A DNA stretch of 12,075 bases from Burkholderiales bacterium (lineage in GTDB: Bacteria; Pseudomonadota; Gammaproteobacteria; Burkholderiales; CAIKXV01), in assembly GCA_014379045.1 (NCBI GenBank), contig JACMMK010000190.1:1-12075 (forward strand), read 5' to 3'. A model generated the notes under the pieces. That model was not told the origin of the DNA and made no database searches. It saw nothing but the letters and a program-made list of their open reading frames with translations. The position numbers and the translations under genes were made by a program. Positions 6,643 through 12,075 of this stretch are shown here, piece after piece; position 1 is the stretch's first letter; every line of letters begins with the position of its first letter.

Positions 6643-6671
6643 GGGGGTGATCTCTCTGTGCGTTTCGGCAA

Positions 6672-6690
6672 ACGGCGTTCGTCACGCCGT
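6672..6690. other. Hairpin in the operon between the oxidoreductase and creatininase-family genes
   Basis: ACGGCGT (6672-6678) and ACGCCGT (6684-6690) form a perfect 7-bp stem with a 5-base loop. On the minus strand it starts nine bases after the oxidoreductase stop and is followed by TTTGCC rather than a true U-run. It could stabilise the upstream mRNA segment or partly attenuate transcription so that the oxidoreductase is made in excess. It is a weak candidate for a full terminator. Confidence 0.45.
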
Positions 6691-6698
6691 GCGGTCGA

Positions 6699-7769
6699 TC
6701 AGGGTCGACGTGCGGCTTCGATGATCTCGTCGACGGCGACCAGCGCGCCGCCGCGTTCGATCGACATCAATGCCGAGTTCATCATCGCGATGGCGACGTT
6801 GCCGTTGTGCGCCGACAACTGTTCGACTTCGCCGGATATGCAGCTCCGCGCGAACTGCTCGAGTTCGTCGCGGAACATGTCGCTCGGCGGAATCTCCAGC
6901 ACCTCGCGGTCGCCGTAGCAATGCTTGCCGCGCTGGATATACAGCGTCGAGCTCAGGTGCAGGTTCGACGGGGTATCCCAGGTACCGAAGTCGACCTCGT
7001 AGTGCATCAATCCCTTCGAGCCGAACACGCGGACCGAGAACACACCCGGCGAAGTCCAGCAGGTGCCGACATACGCGATCGTGCCGTTCGTAAATTTGAC
7101 CAGCGACATCGACTGGTCGTCGACCTCGGCGCCGACCGGCGAGAGCTTCGATGCGATCGACGACACCTGTGCCACGTCGCCGCCGAGCAGATGCACGATG
7201 TCGAACATGTGCACCGCGAGTTGCGACAGCGGGCCCCCGGGCGCCTTGTCCTTGTACCAGCGCCACGTCTGCGGTGTCAGTTCGAGCGCGCGCTCGTTGG
7301 AGAAGTTCGCTTCGATGAAGCCGACGCGGCCGAGTTCGCCCGCGTCGATCTTCTGCTTGATCACGCGCACCCCCGCGAGCAACCGCGCCGAGTGGCCTAC
7401 CGTCACGGTGACCCCGTACTGTTTCTGCAGCGCTTCGATCTTCAATCCGTCGGTGAGTGTCGCGGCGATCGGCTTCTCGCTGTAGATGTGCAGCCCGGCC
7501 TTCGCTATCTGTTCCGCAACCGGCAGATGTTGTTCGTTGGGGACGGTGATGATCACGCCCTTGATGGACGGGTCGACGAGCATCGCCTCCATCGACGCAG
7601 CGGCCGCGAAACCGGTGTCGGCGAACTCTGCTGCGAACGCGGCGCGCGTTTCCGGCGACCGGCTGTACCCGGTGACGATGTGAATTCGGTCCGAAGCGCG
7701 CGCGGCGCGGGTCAGCACCTTTGCCCATCGGCCGAGGCCGACGATACCGACACGGATGGGTTCGCTCAT
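6699..7769 (-). CDS. Gfo/Idh/MocA-family NAD(P)-dependent oxidoreductase
   Basis: Cytoplasmic dehydrogenase of the Gfo/Idh/MocA family, 356 residues. The N-terminal Rossmann fold starts MSEPIRVGIVGLGRWAKVL with the dinucleotide motif GLGRWA (11-16). The family motif SEKPIA has the catalytic Lys at 99. After GGPLSQL comes HMFDIVH (187-193), the HxxD-type substrate and catalytic segment of the C-terminal domain. Members oxidise or reduce sugars, inositols, sugar acids and similar polyols. Start ATG 7769 is preferred because it begins the Rossmann strand and has AGGG upstream; the frame is open beyond it but only into the promoter. It is the first gene of the leftward operon and is divergent from the GntR regulator with 65 bp between starts, so it is the probable primary target of that regulator. 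Confidence 0.94.
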   Translation of the reverse strand: MSEPIRVGIVGLGRWAKVLTRAARASDRIHIVTGYSRSPETRAAFAAEFADTGFAAAASMEAMLVDPSIKGVIITVPNEQHLPVAEQIAKAGLHIYSEKPIAATLTDGLKIEALQKQYGVTVTVGHSARLLAGVRVIKQKIDAGELGRVGFIEANFSNERALELTPQTWRWYKDKAPGGPLSQLAVHMFDIVHLLGGDVAQVSSIASKLSPVGAEVDDQSMSLVKFTNGTIAYVGTCWTSPGVFSVRVFGSKGLMHYEVDFGTWDTPSNLHLSSTLYIQRGKHCYGDREVLEIPPSDMFRDELEQFARSCISGEVEQLSAHNGNVAIAMMNSALMSIERGGALVAVDEIIEAARRP

Positions 7770-7834
7770 GTACGTTGCCCTATTGGAAGTGCTGCGCAGC
7801 ATATAATACCGTATTACGGTCGAAAGGCTCCACA
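7770..7834. promoter_or_regulatory. Divergent promoter/operator region of the GntR gene and catabolic operon
   Basis: This 65-bp region is AT-rich in its centre, in contrast to its surroundings. On + it has a perfect -10 hexamer, TATAAT, at 7802-7807. The best -35-like hexamers (TTGCCC at 7775 and TTGGAA at 7783) are at non-ideal distances of 21 and 13 bp. A start about seven bases after the -10 would give a leader of roughly 20 bases that includes AAAGG (7823-7827), seven bases before the GTG start. A 10-bp perfect palindrome, GCTGCGCAGC, occupies 7791-7800. The minus-strand promoter is not clear but must overlap the same bases. Confidence 0.7.
7808..7820. promoter_or_regulatory. 13-bp palindromic operator of FadR-subfamily type
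   Basis: ACCGTATTACGGT is a perfect palindrome around a central T (7814). Its core GTA-T-TAC matches the consensus described for FadR-subfamily GntR regulators (t.GTa.tAC.a). It starts one base after the TATAAT box, covers the expected transcription start, and lies 14 bp before the GntR start codon. Bound repressor would block both the regulator gene and the divergent operon. Autoregulation and control of the leftward operon are inferred. Confidence 0.75.
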
Positions 7835-8545
7835 GTGGCGCAGGCTCCAGGTTCATCGGCGACCCCGCTTGCAGTGCGCGCGCTTGCCGCGCCGTTGCGC
7901 CAGCAGGTGGTCGAGCGGCTGCGCGCAGCGGTGATCGCGGGCGACCTCGCTCCCGGCCAGCGGCTGACGGAGCGCGAATTGATCGACCGGGTCGGCGTAT
8001 CGCGCACGGTCATCCGCGAGGCGCTACGACAACTTGAATCCGAGGGGCTCGTGGAGACAGTGCCGAACAAGGGGCCGGTGGTCCGGGCCCTGTCGAGCGC
8101 CGAGGCCGCCGACCTCTACCGGATCCGCGCCGCGCTCGAGGCGCTCGCCGCGCGGTTGTTCATCGAGCGTGCGCCAGCCGCGGCCAAGGACTACCTCGCC
8201 ACGGCGCTCGCGGCGGTCGAAGCCGCGTATCGCGACGGCGCGGCCGATGGCATCCTGGCGGCAAAGAATCGTTTCTATGCAGCACTGTTCGACGGCGCCG
8301 GCAGCGAGGTCCTGTCGTCGATGCTCGGCGGACTGCATGCCCGGATCTGGCGCTGGCGCGCGCTCGGGTTGTCGCATCCGCAGCGTTCGAGTGCGCGCTC
8401 GAACCAGGCGATAGCCGGCCTGCGCGAACTGGTCGAGGCGATTCGGCGCGGCGACGCCCAGCACGCAGAGCGCGCGATCCGGGACGATACCGCGGCCGCC
8501 GCACTCGAGGTCATGAGGCTGGTGGAAAACGGCCAGCCGCGATGA
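7835..8545 (+). CDS. GntR-family transcriptional regulator, FadR/FCD subfamily
   Basis: A 236-residue regulator. The N-terminal winged helix-turn-helix spans about residues 15-83, with LAPGQRLTERELIDRVGVSRTVIREALRQLE and the wing GLVETVPNKGPVV. The all-helical C-terminal FCD domain runs from about 90 to 230 (LYRIRAALEALAARL onward). Start GTG 7835 is chosen for its site AAAGG at a seven-base spacer and because the frame upstream runs into the promoter. In most FCD domains a conserved Asp and three His bind metal near the ligand. Here the usual FH is FY (147-148), and the two later His positions appear as SNQ (near 190) and RDD (216-218). The pocket is probably metal-free, as in FadR itself. 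It likely represses the divergent operon until an organic acid or intermediate binds. Confidence 0.93.
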   Translation: MAQAPGSSATPLAVRALAAPLRQQVVERLRAAVIAGDLAPGQRLTERELIDRVGVSRTVIREALRQLESEGLVETVPNKGPVVRALSSAEAADLYRIRAALEALAARLFIERAPAAAKDYLATALAAVEAAYRDGAADGILAAKNRFYAALFDGAGSEVLSSMLGGLHARIWRWRALGLSHPQRSSARSNQAIAGLRELVEAIRRGDAQHAERAIRDDTAAAALEVMRLVENGQPR

Positions 8546-8568
8546 ACAATTGCAACATGTCGGGGACC

Positions 8569-8623
8569 GGGTGGAAACGCGAGTGATACAAGCGCGGTGC
8601 AGGATTCATCCACCGTTCCACCC
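8569..8623. other. Inverted repeat downstream of the GntR gene
   Basis: GGGTGGAA (8569-8576) pairs perfectly with TTCCACCC (8616-8623). With one bulged A (8577) the stem gains two more pairs, CG (8578-8579) with CG (8614-8615). The loop is long, about 34 bases. No T-run follows the right arm. It lies 24 bp after the GntR stop and ends 16 bp before the small ORF start, so it could be a 3' end structure of the regulator mRNA, a widely spaced pair of protein-binding half-sites, or a leader structure of the small ORF. Confidence 0.4.
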
Positions 8624-8639
8624 CGATGGAGTACGTGAA

Positions 8640-8795
8640 ATGAAATTCAGCATGCTCGTCCATACCTCGCCCAGGCCCGTCATCGCCGGCGCTACCGTCC
8701 ACCCCTCGCTGCGCCGGCCCCTCGCCCTGAAGCTCGCGCTCGCCGCGCTGATCCAGCGGCTGCAAGCGCTGGCAAGCGGAAGTCGACATCCTTGA
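8640..8795 (+). CDS. Possible small protein of 51 residues, unknown function
   Basis: An ORF starting ATG 8640, with a good ribosome binding site GGAG (8628-8631) eight bases upstream. The peptide begins MKFSMLVHTSPRPV and continues through RRPLALKLALAALIQRLQAL to end SGSRHP. The stretch from about residue 25 to 45 alternates Leu/Ala with basic residues and would form a strongly amphipathic, net-positive helix. No signal peptide or known domain is recognised. It ends 94 bp before the response regulator and is on the same strand. The reading is uncertain, since in GC-rich DNA open frames of this size are common by chance; the ribosome binding site and helix pattern are the only support. Confidence 0.35.
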   Translation: MKFSMLVHTSPRPVIAGATVHPSLRRPLALKLALAALIQRLQALASGSRHP

Positions 8796-8889
8796 AAGCA
8801 GAGACCAGCGCGTGCTCCGATGGGGCAAACCCCGCCCGATCGCCCGGCATGAACACCGTCGCCTTCAACGGCGCGACGAACATGTTTCG

Positions 8890-9669
8890 ATGACACCCGC
8901 CGACGGCCTGCCCGGCGCCACGATCCTGATCGTGGACGACGAACCCGAACTGCGTTCACTGCTCGAGGAGTATTTCGTCCGCCACGGCTTCGACGTACGC
9001 AGCGCGCAAGATGCGGCGGCGGCGCGCACGGCGGTGGCGCAGCAGCCACCGGCGCTGACCATTCTCGACGTCAATATGCCGGGCGAGAACGGATTGTCGC
9101 TGGCGCGCTGGCTGCGCGAGACGCATCCGTCGATGGGACTGGTAATGCTGACGACGGTCGGAGAGGCCGTAGACCGCATCGTCGGACTCGAACTGGGGGC
9201 AGACGACTACCTGCCCAAGCCGTTCGAGATGCGTGAACTGCTCGCCCGGGTCCGCGCGGTCATGCGCCGGGCCGACCGGTCGACCGGTGCGCAGGCGACT
9301 CCAGCCGAAGTCGGTTCAAGCGCGGCGCAGGCGTCGCGAAGGGTGTGGTTCGGCGCCTGCCAGCTGGATCTGGACGAACGTCGCCTGCTCGGCATCGACG
9401 GGGCGGAGATCGACCTGAGCGCGGCGGAGTTCGACCTGCTGGCGTTGTTCGCGCGCCATCCCAACCGGCCGTTGAACCGCGACCAGATCATGGAACAGGC
9501 GCATAACCGCGGCTGGGACGTATTCGACCGTTCGATCGACCTGCGGATCATGCGCCTGAGGCGCAAGATCGAGCGAAACCCGGACAAGCCCGAGGTGCTC
9601 AAGACCGTGCGCAATGTCGGCTATGTGTTCGTGCCCTCCCCCGTGTCCGCACGCGGACGCACTCCCTGA
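8890..9669 (+). CDS. OmpR/PhoB-type response regulator
   Basis: Two-domain DNA-binding response regulator, 259 residues. The receiver (about 11-125) has the acidic pair D16-D17, phosphoacceptor D60 (ILDVNMPG), switch T88 (MLTTVGE) and K110 (LPKPF). A variable linker (about 127-147) leads to a winged-helix effector (about 149-253) with LSAAEFDLLALFARHPNRPLNR, the recognition helix region RSIDLRIMRLRRKIE and the hairpin LKTVRNVGYVF. Start ATG 8890 places the receiver at normal distance, although no good ribosome binding site precedes it; an in-frame GTG at 8812 would add 26 basic residues of no known domain. Its TGA overlaps the kinase ATG by one base, so the two are co-translated partners. Targets are unknown, and no repeated binding site is obvious in its upstream region. 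Confidence 0.94.
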   Translation: MTPADGLPGATILIVDDEPELRSLLEEYFVRHGFDVRSAQDAAAARTAVAQQPPALTILDVNMPGENGLSLARWLRETHPSMGLVMLTTVGEAVDRIVGLELGADDYLPKPFEMRELLARVRAVMRRADRSTGAQATPAEVGSSAAQASRRVWFGACQLDLDERRLLGIDGAEIDLSAAEFDLLALFARHPNRPLNRDQIMEQAHNRGWDVFDRSIDLRIMRLRRKIERNPDKPEVLKTVRNVGYVFVPSPVSARGRTP

Positions 9670-11657
9670 TGCAGACCGCAGACCCGAGCGGCGTCTATCC
9701 CTCACCGGCTGCAGGCGCGCAGGTGGCACCCCCGGAATTGGGCGCGCTGCAGGCGTTGCTGAACCATGTTCCCGGGCGCGTCTTCGTCGTCGCACGAGAC
9801 TTCCGCTTTCTGTACGTGAATCGCGAGTTCCTCGAGTTCACCGGCGTGGAATTCGATCGGGCCATCGGGCATCACATGGCCGCACTGCTGGGACTTGCGG
9901 CGTTCGAGCGCTACCTGACCGTCGCGAAGCAGCTGTTCGACGGCGAGTCGCAGCGCTTGGAGGGATGGGTCGAATACGAGAAGCAGGGTCGCCGCTACGT
10001 GCAGGAGCATTTGATGCCCTTCGCGCCCGCAGGTGGAGGCGTCGTGGCAATGATTGCGTTCGGCCGTGAGTTGACCGAACTCAAGCAACGCGAACTCGAG
10101 CTCGCCGCAAAGCTGCAGGAGCTGCAGACGAGCGAAGCGTTGAAATCGGCGATCGTCGATCACGCGCTCGTCGCGCTGATCTCCACAGACGACTACGGTC
10201 GCATCGTCGAGTTCAATCCGTCGGCCGAAGCGATGTTCAGCTGTGCGCGTGCCGACGTCGTGGGCCGACGCGTCAGCGAGGTCGTGATACCCGAACGCTT
10301 TCGCGCGGCGCATGAGGCCGGGATGCTGCGGATGCACGCCGGTGGCGCGCCGAAGATCCTCGGCAAACGGATGCAGATGCACGCGATGCGCGCCGACGCC
10401 AGCGAGTTTCCGGTCGAGATGGTGCTGTGGCGTACCGACGTGGCGCACGCGGCTTTTTACACGGCGTCGATCGTCGACGTGACCGAGCGTCAGACCGCGG
10501 CCAGCGAGATAGAACGCCAGCGCGAGGCGCTGCGCCAGAGCGAGAAACTTTCGACGATGGGCAGCTTGCTGGCCGGCGTTGCGCACGAGATGAACAACCC
10601 ACTGGCGATCGTGATGGGGCGAGCCAGTCTGCTCGAAGAGAAATGCGAGGCGTTTCCCGAGTTGAAGGCCGACGCGCGCCTGATCCGGGAAGCCGCCGAC
10701 CGCTGTGGCCGCATCGTCCGTACCTTCCTCGACATGGCGCGCAGCAAGCCGTCGCAGCGCCACCCGGTGGCGATCAACGAAATGGTGTCGGCCGCGACCG
10801 AGATGCTCAGGTACGGCTTTCGTTCCCATGGCATCGACCTCGAAATGAAACTGGCCGATGCGCTGCCGCTAGTTTCCGCCGATGTGGACCAGATCGGCCA
10901 GGTCGTGATGAACCTGCTGATCAACTCGCAGCAGGCGCTCGCGGGTGTGGACGGCGCGCGCCGCGTGCGCGTGGCCACCGTGTTCGAATCGCTCGTCGAT
11001 GCAGGGGAGCCGCGGGTCGCGCTTTATGTCGCCGACAACGGGCCTGGCGTACCGCAGCCGGCGCGCGCGCGCGTCTTCGAACCGTTTTTCACCACCAAGC
11101 CCGAGGGCTTCGGCACCGGGCTCGGGCTGGCCGTGTCGCGCTCGATTGCGCGCGCCCATGGCGGCGATCTGACGCTGGAGGTTGCCTCGGCCCAGAGCGG
11201 TGCGACGTTCTGTCTGAGCCTTCCGATCTGCGGCACGGCCTCCGAAGACACCAGCTGCTTGCCCGCGATGCACGCCGGATCGGTCACCTCGCTGCAGGCG
11301 CGCGTCCACGTCGTCGACGATGAAACCGACCTCGCGTCGATGATGCGGGACATGCTCGAGGGCGCGGGATACGAAGTCGCCACGGCGGAGTCCGGCGCGG
11401 TGGCGCTCGAACTGCTCGTCACGGCGCGTTTCGACGCAATCGTGTCCGATCTTCGCATGCCCGACATGGATGGCTCGGCGCTTTGGCGGGAAGTGTCGTC
11501 GCGACATCCGCCGCTCGCCCGGCGGATACTGTTCGTCACCGGTGACACGCTGTCGTCCGACGCGCGGACCTTTCTTCGCAGTACCGGTTGCGCGTCGCTG
11601 GACAAGCCTTTCACCAAGCCCGATCTGCTGGCGAAAGTCGCGGACCTTCTGCGCTGA
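9669..11657 (+). CDS. Soluble PAS-PAS hybrid sensor histidine kinase with C-terminal receiver
   Basis: A 662-residue hybrid kinase. Domains in order are PAS (about 28-135), a short coiled coil, PAS (about 158-273, with FNPSAEAMFSCARADVVGR), a coiled coil (274-295), HisKA with phosphoacceptor H306 in VAHEMNNPLA, HATPase (N box NLLINS at 415-420, DNGPG near 456, then GFGTGLGLAVSRSIARAHGG), and a receiver (about 546-660) with D550-D551, D594 (IVSDLRMPD) and K646 (LDKPF). There is no signal peptide or membrane segment, so sensing is cytoplasmic through the PAS domains; no heme- or flavin-specific signature was recognised. The ATG overlaps the regulator stop (TGATG), indicating translational coupling. 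No Hpt domain is present. The attached receiver may modulate the kinase or act as a phosphate sink rather than as a relay. The signal is unknown. Confidence 0.95.
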   Translation: MQTADPSGVYPSPAAGAQVAPPELGALQALLNHVPGRVFVVARDFRFLYVNREFLEFTGVEFDRAIGHHMAALLGLAAFERYLTVAKQLFDGESQRLEGWVEYEKQGRRYVQEHLMPFAPAGGGVVAMIAFGRELTELKQRELELAAKLQELQTSEALKSAIVDHALVALISTDDYGRIVEFNPSAEAMFSCARADVVGRRVSEVVIPERFRAAHEAGMLRMHAGGAPKILGKRMQMHAMRADASEFPVEMVLWRTDVAHAAFYTASIVDVTERQTAASEIERQREALRQSEKLSTMGSLLAGVAHEMNNPLAIVMGRASLLEEKCEAFPELKADARLIREAADRCGRIVRTFLDMARSKPSQRHPVAINEMVSAATEMLRYGFRSHGIDLEMKLADALPLVSADVDQIGQVVMNLLINSQQALAGVDGARRVRVATVFESLVDAGEPRVALYVADNGPGVPQPARARVFEPFFTTKPEGFGTGLGLAVSRSIARAHGGDLTLEVASAQSGATFCLSLPICGTASEDTSCLPAMHAGSVTSLQARVHVVDDETDLASMMRDMLEGAGYEVATAESGAVALELLVTARFDAIVSDLRMPDMDGSALWREVSSRHPPLARRILFVTGDTLSSDARTFLRSTGCASLDKPFTKPDLLAKVADLLR

Positions 11658-11743
11658 TTGGGCAGGTGCGCCCCAGCCGAGTTCACCGCTTCAGCGTGCA
11701 CCCAACCGATGTGCGCAAAAGTGCGCCGAAGCCCGCTACCCCG

Positions 11744-12075
11744 TCAGCGAACGGCGCGCGGCGGCGGCGGCGGCCACGCGTATCCCGGTGGCGGAGGAGG
11801 CAGCGAGTTGGCACCCAGCGGCGCGGACGATGCACGCGGCGGCGCGTAGCCAATCGGCGGTCCGCTGCGGGCCAGCCCGGCTTGCGGCACTTTGTTGCCT
11901 TTCGCATACATGCACTGCACGTACGCGTTGTCGTAGCGCTGCTGCAACGTATAACCGGATCGGTTCGCCGCGTCCGCGCCGCTGACGCTACCGAACAGCA
12001 AGCCGACGCCCGCCCCCGCCGCAGCACCGTTACTGCCGCCGAGCGCCGCCCCGGCCAGCGCACCTACCGCGGTGC
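11744..12075 (-). CDS. Glycine-zipper envelope protein with proline-rich tail, 5' end beyond the window
   Basis: Read from the right edge, the visible 109 residues start inside a glycine zipper (TAVGALAGAALGG, SNGAAAGAGVG and LLFGSVSGA), a membrane-inserting small-residue repeat. This is followed by GYTLQQRYDNAYVQCMYAKGNKVP, a segment typical of proteobacterial YMGG-type glycine-zipper proteins. The C-terminal tail is rich in Pro, Gly and Ala and contains two PPPPP runs. The frame is open to the last base, so the start codon and the expected signal or lipoprotein peptide are outside the window; a TTG at 12001 is an internal codon, not the start. It is convergent with the kinase gene, with 86 bp between stops and no strong terminator. 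The likely location is the outer membrane or periplasm. Function not established. Confidence 0.85.
   Translation of the reverse strand, partial: TAVGALAGAALGGSNGAAAGAGVGLLFGSVSGADAANRSGYTLQQRYDNAYVQCMYAKGNKVPQAGLARSGPPIGYAPPRASSAPLGANSLPPPPPGYAWPPPPPRAVR

Larger units (their letters stand above)
8546..8889. other. Mostly non-coding stretch between the GntR gene and the two-component genes
   Basis: These 344 bp hold an inverted repeat (8569-8623) and a possible 51-codon gene (8640-8795), listed separately. I found no convincing -35/-10 pair for the response regulator gene, which must still be transcribed from here or from read-through of the GntR gene. A minus-strand frame ending at 8692 and starting from ATG 8883 gives a 63-residue product beginning MFVAPLKATVFMPGD. 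It has no recognisable motif and would start seven bases from the response regulator start. Confidence 0.5.

Noticed and set aside
6807..7934. Plus-strand open frame of 375 codons opposite the Gfo oxidoreductase and through the divergent promoter
   Set aside because: It would translate through the TATAAT/operator region and is antisense to a complete, motif-bearing gene.
8692..8883. Minus-strand 63-codon ORF beginning MFVAPLKATVF
   Set aside because: The start region reads like protein, but the rest decays to Arg/Ala/Gly repeats, no ribosome binding site or promoter space exists (seven bases from the divergent response regulator start), and no family is recognisable.
9702..10829. Minus-strand open frame of 375 codons opposite the kinase gene
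   Set aside because: The kinase domains read through the whole segment on +, and the antisense product is Arg/His-rich low-complexity sequence without domains.

Overview
This is a GC-rich window from a proteobacterium, most likely a betaproteobacterium of the Burkholderiales type. The grounds are very high GC, a Bug/TctC-type solute receptor of the kind that is greatly expanded in that order, a C13-family caspase-like peptidase, and a glycine-zipper envelope protein. I saw no rRNA, tRNA, transposase, phage gene or CRISPR array. The organism call is inference from gene content, not a database match.

Layout. Bases 3-842 hold a C13-family peptidase that is open to the left edge and carries a partial in-frame 219-bp-period duplication. 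It is followed on + by a Bug-type periplasmic receptor (933-1895) and a VOC/glyoxalase-fold protein (1905-2330). An HpcH/HpaI-type aldolase (2506-3384, -) converges on these. A D-2-hydroxyacid dehydrogenase (3458-4441, +) diverges from the aldolase; between the two starts lie a 16-bp perfect palindrome and, just inside the aldolase reading frame, a four-unit 12-bp repeat. A minus-strand operon runs leftward from 7769: Gfo/Idh/MocA oxidoreductase, creatininase-family hydrolase, cupin, and a second D-2-hydroxyacid dehydrogenase. Divergent from it is a FadR-type GntR regulator (7835-8545). The 65-bp region between them contains a perfect TATAAT and a 13-bp palindrome matching the FadR-subfamily operator core GTA-N-TAC.

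A 344-bp stretch (8546-8889) with an inverted repeat and a possible 51-residue small protein separates this cluster from a two-component system. That system is an OmpR-type response regulator (8890-9669) overlapping by one base a soluble PAS-PAS hybrid histidine kinase with its own C-terminal receiver (9669-11657). A glycine-zipper, proline-tailed protein (11744-12075, -) runs off the right edge.

How the genes may work together (inference). Bases 933-8545 look like a catabolic module for a small carboxylate or sugar-acid-like compound. Bug would bind the substrate outside, the Gfo oxidoreductase would oxidise it, the creatininase-family enzyme would open a cyclic or amide intermediate, the class II aldolase would cleave a keto acid to pyruvate or a related product plus an aldehyde, and the two hydroxyacid dehydrogenases would interconvert 2-keto and 2-hydroxy acids. 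The GntR protein probably controls the leftward operon and itself. The substrate cannot be read from the sequence. No dramatic unknown system is evident; the best leads are the regulatory DNA, the altered GntR ligand pocket, the duplicated peptidase segment and the small ORF before the two-component genes.
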